Made by a program: the position numbers and the translations under genes. Shown in pieces: positions 10,861 through 23,469 of a stretch of DNA of 64,000 nucleotides. The notes beneath the pieces were generated by a model, which did no database searches, was not told the DNA's origin, and worked only from the letters and a program-made list of their open reading frames with translations. The stretch comes from Blumeriella jaapii. Taxonomy: Eukaryota > Ascomycota > Leotiomycetes > Helotiales > Drepanopezizaceae. The stretch is from contig VWND01000005.1 of NCBI GenBank assembly GCA_009599575.1, forward strand, positions 992,001 to 1,056,000, in the 5' to 3' direction. The stretch's first letter is position 1. The number at the start of each line of letters is the position of its first letter.

Positions 10861-12200
10861 ATTATTAAAAAACCAAGCTTTCGACTATACTTTGGCCGAT
10901 AAAAAGCTATACAAAATAAAAAACAATATATATCAAAAACGCTTAGTAATAAATAATAAAGCCGATAAATTTCAAATTATAAAAAACCTACGAAAAAATA
11001 TTTTATAAAAAAGCTAAAGTTATTTATCACCGAATTAAAAACGACTTTTAATAAAAAAAATACTTCGAAAATTACAAAGCTTTCGTTAAAAATTGCATCT
11101 TTTGCCAAAAACGAAAGTCTGGCCGAAAAAAAAACTTATTATATCCGACGTAGTTTTTTAAAATCTAAAAAAAAATCAATTTCGACGTTATACGCGTACT
11201 AACTACCGATCGCGGTTATATATATTTCGTATTCGCTATTAACGACCTATTCGAATAACCTAAAAAGCGACTTTTCCGAAACGCTATTTCCGAAGTTATA
11301 ACGACCTTTTTTTAAAAAACGTTGTTTATCGATACGGTTTATTTAGCAAATTAAACGTCGATAATAAATCCGAAAACAAAAGCGTTATCGAAACTTTTAT
11401 AAAAAAATACGATATTTAACGCATTTAAATTTTAGCTTATAATTCGAAAAGCAACGGATCCGTGAAACGAAACCACAGGAATATTTCTAACGGCTTTTCG
11501 AAAACCATTCGAAAAAGCTATAAGCGTTAATCGCGGAAATTTTCGGAAATGCTTTTTATTATACGCATATATATATACGCTTTTATTAAAATAATTTTAT
11601 TTTTTATTTAATACGGCAAAAACGCCCGACTACTTTTAAAAACAAAATGGCCTGTATAAAAGCTTTATAACGTAGTTAAAATAAAAACGAAAGCAAATCT
11701 ATTAGCAATAAAATTTAAATAATTAAACTACCGCGATATAAATATAAAAAAAATAATTTTACGAAAAAAAAAATATAAAAAAACAGCTAAAAAAGTTTGA
11801 AATAAAACTAAAATTTTAAAAAAAACGCTAATCAAAAAAAAAAATCTGATTTTAATTTACGACGTTTAGCGCGTTATTAACAAATCGGCCGATATTAAGC
11901 TTAATTATAAATAGCTCGGATCTTACGAAATATACAAGGCCGAATTAAATAAAAGCTATTATAAGCTTACGAAACTCGATAAAACAAAACTAAAAAAAAC
12001 GTTCGCCGCCAACCGGTTAAAGCGATTTTACAAAAAAAACCAGCAAATTTATCTTTTGAATTCTGATTCAAACAGCGACTTCGATTCCAGCGAATCCGAC
12101 GACGATTCCGACCAAAGCGATTATACTTCTAAAAAAAAAAAAACCCTCTAAAAAAATCTGAAAACAGCCGAACGATAATCCCGTTGCTAAAACCATAATT
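10861..12200 (+). pseudogene. X3 integrase
   Basis: Integrase with a zinc-binding region: Y-H-R-I near 11025 and C-I-F-C near 11094-11105, the typical HHCC. The DDE core starts near 11180 (N-F-D-V-I-R) and runs through I-S-A-Y-N-S-K-S-N-G-S near 11425-11465. The C-terminal part (about 11850-12200) is basic and ends in a Ser/Asp-rich tail; no chromodomain was recognised. Several RIP stops and at least one frame change. Confidence 0.87.
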
Positions 12201-12719
12201 CAAATCGTAATTCCATTTATAACCGAAAAAAAAAAAAATGCTTACAAAATTATTTATTAATTATTTTATTATTTTCGTTGTTTATTATTTTTCTTTTTTA
12301 TTATATACTATTCTATTGTTTTTGTTTTGCTTTGTTTATATACAACCTAATTATTTTGTTTTATATACACTGTTTATTTTTAAAATCTTTTTTTATATTA
12401 TTTAAAACACCTACTGTACTTTTCTTTATTTAATTGTATTTTTGTTTATCAGAACAAAAGCTTTATATATATTTAAGCCGCATATTTAATATATTTATAC
12501 CGCTCGTACATTTTACGAAAACTATTTTTTATACATTTTATTATTTACTATTTTCTGCATTATTTATTTTTTCGTTGTTCTGACCGAATAGCTGCCTAAA
12601 CAATTATAATTTATTAAAAAAACAATATGCGGATTTCCGTAACTTTTAAATACAAATATCCTACAATTCCCGTACTTTTTCCTATTTATTTTTTAACAAA
12701 TACAATACACTTTTTTAAT
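12201..12719. other. T-rich spacer between pol and ORF3 of X3
   Basis: No coding potential on either strand; long T-rich runs and short A-rich tracts. It occupies the same position in all X copies. No LTR is present here, so pol and ORF3 belong to one element. Confidence 0.7.
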
Positions 12720-15700
12720 TAACAAACTTATCGATATTATATCGTTTTTTAAGCAAAACGTTGCTAAACTTAATAAACTTATTTTTAATTTATTTTAAAA
12801 CGGAATTATTATACGCAATCTTTTCGAATTCAAATAAGCATATAATACCGCTATTCTAAATTAATAAATAGCTTTCGTAAAAACGTTTATAAAATAATTC
12901 GATATAATAATTAAAAACGTTAACGAATTTTTATTCGACTACAAAAGCTTCGTTAAAGCTGAATTCGTTCGCAAAAGCTTTAACTACGATAAATTTCTGT
13001 TAAATTACGACAACGCTTTAAAAGCTTTCGCTAAAGCAAAAAAAGCTCGAAATAACAAAAAAAAAATAACAAATCGAATTTTGCGTTTTTTGCCAAACCA
13101 ACGAAAAAAAAATATTTAAAAATACGTTTTTAGCAAAATCACCGGTATTATTCCATTTCGGCACCTCGCTCGCCTTTTCGAAACCATTACTTTTACGAAA
13201 AAAAAAGTCTGGATATTAAACGCTTATATTTTTAAAGCGCAAATTCTAAAAACCAACAACCTAAAAGCCCGCAGATTCATAAGTTTTTCTACAGCTATCT
13301 GCAAACTGATCGACGACGCTATACAATTGCCAAAAAAAATTCTAGTCGATTGCGAAACCTTAAATCTAATTTTTTTTTTAAAGCAAAAAACTAAATATCG
13401 CCAAATACAGCATTTTCATACCGAAAAAAAAAACGACGCTATTCCGACATTTTAAATTTACGACGACGAAAAAAACGAAAAAACTAATATTATTTTTGTT
13501 TAATTCGAAAAAACATACGCGGTAGCAATTAATATTTTTAAAACAGCTAAAACAATTTAGCGACTTTTATTTTTAATTATCGAAAACGAATTAAAAAACG
13601 AAATCAAAAACATAATAGCAAACAACCGCTTATTCGAATACAAAAAGCTTATTATATTTATAAAAACGATTCCGGAAAAAATAAAAACAAAAAACGTAAA
13701 AAAGCGCGCCGATATTTTCGAAATTTTTTTTATTCGAAAAAGAAAACTATTCGCGTCGCTAATAAAAAAGACACCGCGAATAAAAACAGCCGGAAATTAA
13801 CGCCGAATTATAAGTTTTAAATTAATTAATAAAAAACGCGACGATTTTACAAAATCAAATTCAGAAAACCTTAGCATTCCGAAAAAAAAAAATTCAAACG
13901 ATTTTAAATCTGATTTTTCGAAATTAAATACGCAAATATCAAAAACGTCTGCTGCGTTTAAAAACGTCGAACCGCTAATATTTCAAATTCTAATAAAAAT
14001 ATTTAAAATCTCGACCATTATACGTTTCGATCGAAAAAGCTTGGAAAAAAATATCGAAATTATCGCGGAAAAAATCATACAAAAAACACAAAATCAAATT
14101 AATTTATTTAAAACTTTCGCTTTCGACGACGAAACGATTTAAAAGTTTTATTTCGATATTTTTATATAAAAATCAAATAAATCCGTCAGCTTTTTCCTTT
14201 TTGCTTCGAACAAAAACTAAACCAAGCTTTTTTCGAAAAATTACAAATATAATACGCTAAAGCAAATAAAAAAAACTTTTAAAAACGGTGATCCGTTTTT
14301 ACTCAAGCTTTTCTTCGCTAAAAAATTCCGATTTTTTAATCTCGTTTTTACAAATAACGTTAATACTAAAAAAAACGGCAAATTCTGCTATTTTTACATA
14401 TATTATTACGCGGCGTATTACGATTTAATTATAAAAAAAATTAATGTTATCGGCTTCGTTAATCGATTCGTTATTATTAAAAATTCGAATTACGACGTAT
14501 TCGAAATTAATTTTAATAATTAATTTATATTCCGACGGAAAACTGCGAAAATTACTTAAGCGCGTACTAAAGCTTATCTAGGCTACGCAAATTTCAAAAC
14601 AGACCCTAAAACTTTCAGCGCGATTATAAAACTCGATTAAAACGTAAAAAAATAAAAACAACGAATATTCCCAAAAGCCGACTTTTCTAGCTTTCGACCG
14701 AAAATATATTTCGAAATTTATCTAAATTAAACTGCGAATTCGTTAATTACGTAGAATTTCACAACGGAAAAAACAAACCACTGCTGTATTTTATAAAAAA
14801 AAAATAGTTATATATAAGCATTATTTCCGATTAATTAAAACCTAAAAAGCGCTTACAGCTTTTTTCGCTAATATGTTTTACAATTTTATTTAACAAACTT
14901 TTAAAATATACCCCGGCTTTTACTTCGCTGTTTTAATTATCCGAAACTTTGGAAACTGCCGCTTCGTAGCATATTCTGACGTTCCGATCGCCTCAGATTT
15001 CGCTGGCCCAAACCGTATTATAATCACAAAATTCGATATCGCCGACTTTTAAAAAAAAAAAAAAATCGAAAACCTTATCGACGCCATTTTCGACTATTAC
15101 GTTCTATTTGTATTCGTATATAATTCGGAAATAATCGAAACTTATTTGCAATTATATTACGACGCCAAGCTAATTAAAACCATTTAAAAAAGCCCAGCTT
15201 TTTTGTATTTCAGCGCGTTTAAAATAATAGCCTCGGCTATTTTATCGGATTACAAAACCGAAAGCTACGAAATAAAAAATAAAATAACTTTTATCAGCTT
15301 TTCGACTAAGCAAAAAGTTTTCGTCAAATTTAAAATCTAAAAAACCGACGGCGCGATGCTAATTTATTCGAATAATTATACGACGTAAAAATACAAAAAC
15401 TATTTCGAAAACGATAATCCGATAAACAATCTAATATTATTTATATTGCGGCGAAAGCAATCATAGCATCTTCGGTGATTTCGATTGCAAACGATTACTT
15501 CCGAATTATTTCGTAAAATAATTTTTTTTACAAATCTCGAAGCTTTTTTAAAAGCATTCGTCGGTAAACAACCGTAATCCGACCTATTAATTTTACGCGA
15601 AGCAAAAGCGTTAATCGGTTTTAATTACGACGAACTAATCGATTACTTCTACGATTTTAACATAAAACTTTTCAGCGCTTTTTGCAAAACGTAAAACCAC

Positions 15701-15990
15701 GTTCAAAAACTAAAATTTATTATCTACGAAAACAAATCGTAAAAAACATTCGTCGCGGCGATACTTAATAATATTATCGACGAAAAAGCTATCAAAACGT
15801 TCGTAAATCTAAACGATACTTTTATTAACATTTTATCGAGCCACTTTTTAAAAAAGCAAAATAAATAAAATAATTCAAACGATAAGCGAAACGCTATTCC
15901 TTCGCAAAAGCCAATAGCAAAAAGGCCAAAAACGGATTAAAAAACCGAAAAAATATAAAATTAAAAAGTTTGGTTTATAATTAATTGATT
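12720..15990 (+). pseudogene. X3 ORF3: long unidentified coding region downstream of integrase
   Basis: About 1,090 codons of degraded coding-like sequence between the spacer and the 3' LTR. The best frames are Lys/Phe/Asn/Asp-rich. Recognisable blocks shared by X1, X2 and X3: an R-F-L-F-L-I-I-E-N-E segment (13560), a Y-Y-D-L-I...N-R-F block (14415-14480) ending N-F-N-N then TAA (14505-14523), F-D-Y-Y-V-L-F-V-F-V-Y-N-S-E (15090-15130), and a G-F-N-Y-D-E-L-I-D-Y-F segment (15615-15650). A basic tail closes it near 15930. I do not recognise the product. It may be one protein or two. Confidence 0.55.
13749..13781 (+). repeat. 33-bp palindromic in-frame repeat, X3 copy 4 (ORF3)
   Basis: ATTCGCG...CGCGAAT inside ORF3, in the frame that reads through the surrounding sequence. 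Its presence outside pol shows that the unit is not a pol-specific duplication. Confidence 0.8.
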
Positions 15991-16087
15991 TTTAAATCAT
16001 ATAAAATAAACTAAATTGCGTTTATTAAAGTTATATTTTTTTTTTGATTATAATTAAAAACGACTACGTATATTATTTAAAACAAAA

Positions 16088-16354
16088 TATAAAACGGTAA
16101 TATCTTGTATTAATAAAAATTAATAATTTTAATTATGGTCGAGGCATGGACCCTTCCGAAACCCCCTGCTATTAACTACCTTCAACAGATATAAAAGCAA
16201 AGCATTCCTTTAAATAATATCATAAGCACGCAATCCAATTTATACCTTCACTTATTCTTCTTTTCCTTTTTTTAATCTTTTCTAGGGATTCCCTAGACTA
16301 TCTTACCCACCGACATGTGGCCGTATCAGTCTGGTTTTCCTACCTACTTTTACA
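16088..16354 (+). repeat. 3' LTR of X3
   Basis: 267 bp. The initial TG is changed to TA by RIP; it ends CTACTTTTACA. Followed by CTAC (16355-16358), the target duplication, and then by X2 ORF3 in minus orientation. Confidence 0.95.
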
Positions 16355-19340
16355 CTACGCTTTGCAAAAAGCGCTAAAAAGTCTCGTATTAAAATCGTAA
16401 AAATAATCGATTAATTCGTCGTAATTAAAACCGATTAACGCTTTTGCTTTGCGTAAAACTAATAAATCGGACTACGATTGTTTACCGACGAGTGCTTTTA
16501 AAAAGGCTTCGAAGCCTGTAAAAAAAATTATTCTACGGAATAATTCGAAAATAATCGTTTGCAATCGAAATTATTAAAAATATTATAATTGCTTTCGCCG
16601 TAGTATAAATAATATTAAATTGCTTATCGGAATATCGTTTTCGAAATAATTTTTGTATTTTTGCGTCGTATAATTATTCGAATAAATTAATATCGCGCCG
16701 TCGGTTTTTTAGATTTTGAATCTGACGAAAACCTTTTGCTTAATCGAAAAACTGATAAAAATCATTTTATTTTTTATTTCGTAGCTTTCGGTTTCGTAAT
16801 TCGATAAAATAACCGACGCTATTGTTTTAAACGCGCTGAAATACGAAAAAGCTAGACTTTTTTAAATGATTTTAATTAGCTTAGCGTCGTGGTGTAATTG
16901 CAAATAAGCTTCGATTATTTCCGAATTATATACGAATATAAATAAAACGTAATAGTCGAAAATGGCGTCGATAAAACTTTCGATTTTTTTTTTTTTTTAA
17001 AAATCGGCGATATCGAATTTTATAACCGTAATACGGTCGGGACCAGCGAAACCTAAAGCGATCGAAACGTTAAAATATGCTATAAAACGGCAGTTTCTAA
17101 AATTCCGAATAATTAAAACAGCGAAGTAAAAGCCGGAATGCATTTTAAAAGCTTATTAAATAAAATTATAAAATATATTAGCGAAAAAAGCTATAAGCGC
17201 TTTTTAGGTTTTAATTAATCGGAAATAATATTTATATATAGCTATTTTTTTTTTTATAAAATATAGTAATAGCTTATTTTTTCCGTTATGAAATCTTACG
17301 TAATTAACGAATTCGTAATTTAATTTAAATAAATTTTAAAATATATTTTCGGTCGAAAAGCTAGAAAAATCGACTTTTAGAAATATTCGTTGCTTTTATT
17401 TTTTTACGTTTTAATCGAGCTTTGTAATCGCGCTAAAAGCTTTAGAATCTGTTTTAAAATTTGCGTAGCCTAAATAAGTTTTAGCACGTATTTAAATAAT
17501 TTTCGCAGTTTTTCGTCGGAATATAAATTAATTATTAAAATCAATTTCGAATACGTCGTAATCCGAATTTTTAATAACAGCGAATCGATTAGCAAAGCCG
17601 ATAACGTCGATTTTTTTTATAATTAAATCGTAATACGCCGCGTAATAATATATATAAAAATAGCAAAATTTGCCGTTTTTTTTAGCGTTAACGTTATTCG
17701 TAAAAATAAAATTAAAAAATCGGAGTTTTTTAACGAAAAAAAGCTCGAATAAAAACGGATTATCGTTTTTAAAAATCTTTTTTATTTATTTTAACGTATT
17801 ATATTTGCAATTTTCCGAAAAAAATTTAATTTAGTTTTTGTTCGAAGCAAAAAAAAAAAAACTGACGGATTTATTTGGTTTTTATATAAAAATATCGAAA
17901 TAAAACTTTTAAATCGTTTCGTCGTCGAAAGCGAAAGTTTTAAATAAAATAATTTAATTTTATGCTTTTTATATAATTTTTTCCGCGATAATTTCGATAT
18001 TTTTTTTCAGGTTTTTTCGGTCGAAACGTATAATAATCGAGATTTTAAATATTTTTATTAAAATCTAAAATATTAACGATAATAATACGACGTTTTTAAA
18101 CGTAGCAAACGTTTTTAATATTTACGTATTTAATTTCGAAAAATCAAATTCAAAATCGTTTAAATTTTTTTTTTTTATAATGCCGGCGTTTTTTAAATTT
18201 GATTTCGTAAAATCGTCGCGTTTTTTATTAATTAATTTAAAAGCTATAATTCGGCGTCGATTTCCGGCTGTTTTTACTCGCGATGCTTTTTTTGCTAACG
18301 ACGCAAATAATTTTCTTTTCCGAATAAAAAAAATTTCGGAAATATCGGCGCGCTTTTTTACGTTTTTTATTTTTACTTTTTTCGAAATCGTTTTTATAAA
18401 TATAATAAATTTTTTATATTCGAATAAGCGATTGTTTATTATTACGCTTTTAATTTCGTTTTCGGATTCGTTTTCGATAATCAAAAATAAAAATCGCCGA
18501 ATTGTTTTGGCTGTTTTAAAAGTATTAATTATTACCGCGTATATTTTTTCGAATTAAACGAAAATAATATTAGTTTTTTCGTTTTTTTCGTCGTTATAAA
18601 TTTAAAATATCGGAATAACGTCGTTTTTTTTTTTCGGTATAAAAATGCCGTATTTAACGACGCTTAATTTTTTGTTTTAAAAAAAAATCAGATTTAAAGT
18701 TTCGCAGCCGATTAAAACTTTTTTTAGCGATTATATAACGTCGTCGATCAGTTTACAAACAGCTGTAAAAAAACCTATAAATCTGCGGACTTTTAAATTA
18801 TTAGCTTTTAGAATTTGCGCTTTAAAAATATAAGCGTTTAATATTCAGATTTTTTTTTTTATAAAAATAATAATTTCGAAAAAGCAAGCGAAATGCCGAA
18901 ATAAAATAATACCGATAATTTTGTTAAAAACGTATTTTTAAATATTTTTTTTTCGTTAATTTAGCAAAAAACGTAAAATTCGGTTTGTTATTTTTTTTTT
19001 ATTATTTCGAATTTTTTTTGCTTCGGCGAGAATTTTTAAAACGTTGTCGTAATTCAGCAAAAATTTATCGTAATTAAAATTTTTGCGAACGAATTCAGTT
19101 TTAATAAAGCTTTCGTAATCGAATAAAAATTCGTTAACGTTTTCAATTATTATATCGAATTATTTTATAAATGTTTTTACGAAAGCTGTTTATTAATTTA
19201 AAATAGCGGTATTATATATTTGCTTAAATTCGAAAAAGTTGCGTATAATAATTCCGTTTCAAAATAAATTAAAAATAAATTTGCTAAATTTAGCAACGCT
19301 TTATTTAAAAAACGATATAATATCGATGGGTTTATTAATT
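16355..19340 (-). pseudogene. X2 ORF3 (main part)
   Basis: Reverse complement of X3 12720-15695, read from 19340 down to 16355 and continued at 5064-4669. Same blocks as X3 ORF3. The longest open minus frame is 18122-18484 (120 aa, charged, Lys/Arg-rich). The opposite-strand 125-aa frame (18180-18557) is its shadow. RIP stops throughout. Confidence 0.6.
18276..18308 (-). repeat. 33-bp palindromic in-frame repeat, X2 ORF3 copy
   Basis: Reverse complement of the ORF3 copy in X3. One arm carries two transitions. Confidence 0.72.
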
Positions 19341-19855
19341 AAAAAAATATATTATATTTATTAAAAAATAATAAAAAAAAAGTACGAGAATTGTAAAATA
19401 TTTGTATTTAAAAGTCACGAAAATCCGTATACTGTTTTTTTAATAAATTATAACTGTTTAAGCAAGCATTCGTTCAAAACAGCGAAAAAAGTAAATAATA
19501 CAAAAAATAGCAAATAATAAAATGTATAAAAAATAGTTTTCGTAAAATATACGAATAATATAGATGTATCAAATATACGGCTTAAACATATATAAAACTT
19601 TTGTTCTGGTAAACAAAAATACAATTAAATAAAAAAAAATATAATAAATGTTTTAAACAATATAAAAAAAAGTTTCTAGAATAAACAGCGTATATAAAAC
19701 AAAATAATTAAGTTATATATAAGCAAGCAAAACAAAAACAATAAAATAATATATAATAAAAAAGAAAAAAACGGACAATAAAAACAATAAAACAATTAGT
19801 AAACAATTTTATAAGCATTTTTCTTTTCTTCGGTTATAAGTAAAATCACGATTTA
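19341..19855. other. A-rich spacer of X2 between integrase and ORF3
   Basis: Counterpart of the T-rich spacer in X3. No gene seen on either strand. Confidence 0.65.
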
Positions 19856-21200
19856 AATTATGATTTCAGCAGCGGGGTTATCGTTCGGCTGTTTTCAAAC
19901 CTTTTCAAAAAGTTTTTTTTTTTCAGAAATATAATCGCTTTAATCGGAATCGTCGTCGGATTCGCTAAAATCGAAATCGCTATTTAAATCAAAATCTAAA
20001 AAATAAATTTACTAATTTTTTTTGTAAAATCGTTTCAACCGGTTGGCGGCGAACGTTTTTTTTAGTTTTGTTTTATCGAATTTCGTAAGCTTGTAATAAC
20101 TTTTATTCAATTCGGCCTTATATATTTCGTAAAATCCGAATTATTTATAATTAAGTTTAATATCGGCCGATTTGTTAATAACGCGCTGAACGTCGTAAAT
20201 TAAAACCAAATCTTTTTTTTTAATTAGCGTTTTTTTTAAAATTTTGGTTTTATTTCAGACTTTTTTAGCCGCTTTTTTATATTTTTTTTTTTTTAATTTT
20301 TTTTTATATTCATATCGCGGTAATTTAATTATTTAAATCTTATTATTAATAAATCTGCTTTCGTTTTTACTTTAACCACGTTTTAAAACTTTTACATAAG
20401 CCATTTTGTTTTCAAAAGCAATCGGGCGTTTTTGCCGTATTAAATAAAAAATAAAATTATTTTAATAAAAGCGTATATATATATACGTATAACAAAAAGC
20501 ATTTCCGAGAATTTCCGCGACCAACGCTTATAACCCTTTCGAATAGCTTTTAAAAGGCCGTTAAAAATATTTTTATAGCTTCGTTCCACAAATCCGTTGA
20601 TTTTCGAATTATAAACTAAAATTTAAATGCGTTAAATACCGTATTTTTTTATAAAAATCTCGACGACGCTTTTGTTTTTAAATCTATTATTAATATTTAA
20701 TTTGCTAAACAAACCGTATCGATATACAACGTTTTTTTAAAAAAAAATCGCTATAATTTCGGAAATAACGTTTCGGAAAAGTCGCTTTTCAAGCTATTTA
20801 AAAAAATCGTCGATAGCGAATATAAAACATATATATCCGCGGTCGATAATCGGTACGCGTATAACGTCGAAATTAATTTTTTTTTAAATTTCAAAAAACT
20901 ACGTCGGATATAATAAGTTTTTTTTTCGACTAAGCTTTCGTTTTTAACAAAAAATGCAATTTTTAACGAAAGCTTTGCAGTTTTCGAAGCATTTTTTTTA
21001 TTAAAAATCGTTTTTGATTCGGTGATAAATAGCTTTAATTTTTTTATAAAACACTTTTTCGTAAGCTTTTTTTATAATTTAAAACTTATCAGTTTTATTA
21101 TTTATTACTAATCGTTTTTAATATATATTGTTTTTTATTTTATATAGCTTTTTGTCGGCTAAAATATAATCGAAAACTTGGTTTTTAAATAATTTAAATT
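19856..21200 (-). pseudogene. X2 integrase
   Basis: Reverse complement of the X3 integrase. The acidic tail lies at 19925-19985, the basic C-terminal domain at 20000-20230, the DDE core at about 20500-20880 and the HHCC region at about 20930-21030. Interrupted by RIP stops in every segment. Confidence 0.83.
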
Positions 21201-21340
21201 AATAATTTAGCACGCTAAATAATTTAAATAAAATAATTAAATAATATATAATTAAATAAAAATTTTCGGTTTCGTAATTATCGATTAAAAGTTTATTTTC
21301 GTCGTTAATCGGCTTATTCCGATCGTTTTCGGTCAAATTT

Positions 21341-21373
21341 ATTCGCGATATTAACCGAAATAATAACGCGAAT
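21341..21373 (-). repeat. 33-bp palindromic in-frame repeat, X2 copy b
   Basis: ATTCGCG...CGCGAAT between integrase and RNase H of X2. Paired with 21404-21436, again 63 bp apart. Confidence 0.85.
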
Positions 21374-21403
21374 ACTTTTTCGGTCCGAAAATTAATATTT
21401 TTT

Positions 21404-21436
21404 ATTCGCGATACCAGCCGAAATAGCAACGCGAAT
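21404..21436 (-). repeat. 33-bp palindromic in-frame repeat, X2 copy a
   Basis: Perfect ATTCGCG and CGCGAAT arms. Part of the open minus frame 21199-21459, which covers the whole linker. Confidence 0.85.
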
Positions 21437-21519
21437 GGTTTTGGCTTTGTAAAATTCAAAGCGCAAATAGCGAAACAGCCGATTTCGTCAGCAATTTATT
21501 CGTTAATATTTTGTTCGTT

Positions 21520-22090
21520 TTATTTAGCGAAATTAAACGAATAAAAGCGTTTTCGTTTCGAAAAGCCGTTTGCCGCTGTATTAATTGTTTTTTTAATATG
21601 CCTGATTTCGAAGTTTATAAATCGCATCCAAGCTATTTAATTAATAACGAATGCTTTTGACAGATTATTAGCTTTTTTATTCAGTTAATCGATAAGGATT
21701 TTTGCGTCCGTTTTCAAAATAAAATGTACGCCGTATAATTCGCTTTTTATTTTTTTTATTACTTTAAAAGCGCTTCGATATTTTCGTTTAATAGCATCGT
21801 AGCGTACTTTCGCAAAAAATTATAAATCGCTTTCGAATCGTAAAAAATGTCGTTTTTTATTTTTATCGATTTATTATAATACAGCTTTCTAATCGAAAAT
21901 ATTAACGTCGATAATTAAAATAATTTCTTTTGCGTTTAAGCTGTAATCGATTCGCATAAGCGATAAAGCCGATAAAAGGTCGTTTTTAAAGATTTTTATA
22001 GCTTTGTTCTGCTTTTTTTTCTAAACGAAATCGATTTTTTTTTTTATCGTAGCGTAAATAAATGCAGCTTTTTAAAAAAAAGTTTTTAAT
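21520..22090 (-). pseudogene. X2 RNase H
   Basis: Reverse complement of X3 9991-10560 with the same motifs and RIP damage. Directly follows RT. Confidence 0.75.
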
Positions 22091-22949
22091 TTAATTGCGG
22101 TAATAAATCACAACGCTAATAAAAGCTTTGATTTCGGTAATATTTTTACATTTTTTTTATTCGCAAATCTTTTTAATTTTTTTTCGTTAAAAATAGCGGC
22201 CAGCGCTATTAATTATATAACCGACGATATTTATTTCGGATATACAAAATTTTAATCGAAAGCCAATAATAGCTTTGGCTTTTTCGAAGCAGATTATAAT
22301 TTTATCGATATTTTAAATATATTTTATTATATAGCGTCGAATTTTAAAAAGATTTTTTTATTATTATAATATAATTTAAAACTTTTTATTCCGACGTCGT
22401 TAATATAAAAAAAAGCAATATCAGAAATGCAAATTATAAAAATCTTATATACGATTTTTACGAATTAAGCGATTAAATTAATAGCTCCTATAAGTATTTT
22501 CGTTATACGTAATAAACCGATTGGAATTTAAATTGCCGTTATGTTTCGAAATCGTAAATTAAATACTAAATGGTCGTAGCCGGAAAACAAATCGAAAAAA
22601 AAAGCGATTATTAATCCTGCGAATTCGTTTGAAAATTAATTAACGTTAAATAGCACGTTAGCGTTTCGTATCGTTATTTTGTTTATTTCGACGATTGCGA
22701 TAATAAATTTATAAATGTTTTTTTTTTTTTCGCAACGATAAACCATTTGTTTTTATACGGATCGTAGCAAAATTCGAAGATTTTTTGCTTAATTCGTTTT
22801 TTTAGCATTTCGACTATTTTATTTTAAAAAGTTTTAAAAACTGAAAAAGTTTTTTTTTGCTATACTTCGTAAAACACGATTTTGATATCGATATAAAACG
22901 TAACGTTAAAGCTGAATTAGTTTATTTCGGTAAAATCGAAGGCTATAGC
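22091..22949 (-). pseudogene. X2 reverse transcriptase
   Basis: Minus-strand Gypsy RT colinear with X3 9110-9990. The catalytic motif near 22390-22415 reads Y-I-N-D-V, so Val and the first Asp are both altered by G-to-A transitions. D1 is inserted just upstream of this domain (22950), separating it from protease at 29559-29963. Confidence 0.85.
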
Positions 22950-23121
22950 TGTGAGGGGATGAAACGTCAGTTCGTTGGTTACGTGGTCCGAAGGTCACGT
23001 TGTTATCACGTAACATCGGAGCCCGTACATATTGTATTTTAGATTTCGCGACATTTCTAATTTAAAACCTCGTAGTTAATGCAAATTATTTACGAATCTT
23101 CTGCTCGTTCGTTTTTTTATA
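22950..23121 (+). repeat. 5' LTR of D1
   Basis: TGTGAGGGGATG...TTTTTTTATA, with the terminal ACA altered to ATA. The E-box sites are partly mutated here compared with the 3' LTR. Confidence 0.94.
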
Positions 23122-23469
23122 TATTAATTATCAAAACTTTTTTGACACTTTTATTTCAGCCCTCGAGCTGAAAAGGCCTGCCAACTTTGTTTTGCCTTTG
23201 CGCATACAGAAAATTAACTTTATCGCGATAATAATCTTACGATTTTTACGACTTTTTATACGAAACTACGAAACGATAATCCTTTTTGATATAAAAAACG
23301 ACAATTCCTTTTGATATAAGATTTATATTTAAAAAATCCTGTTCTGCTTTTGTTTATATTCCGGAATAAAACATATTTTACGCTTTTTTTTTAACGGGTA
23401 TTAATACCGAAAATATCGGACCTTTTTAAGTTGTCGGAATCTTTTAATTGTTTTATTTTAGGACATTTT
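23122..23469 (+). other. D1 leader, no gene seen
   Basis: Starts TATTAATTATC. A related sequence follows the D3 LTR on the minus strand. Presumed primer-binding site and untranslated leader; the priming tRNA was not identified. Confidence 0.45.

Larger units (their letters stand above)
5065..16354 (+). mobile_element. X3: full-length 11.3-kb Gypsy family X element
   Basis: 5' LTR 5065-5327 and 3' LTR 16088-16354, TSD CTAC at 5061-5064 and 16355-16358, internal region 10,760 bp. It contains gag, protease, RT, RNase H, integrase and a long extra 3' region. It is the youngest X copy here because nothing interrupts it and it lies inside X2. All frames are mutated in RIP style, so it is non-autonomous. 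Confidence 0.96.

Noticed and set aside
22857..23042. 61-aa plus ORF
   Set aside because: Crosses the junction between X2 and the D1 5' LTR; an artefact of the insertion.
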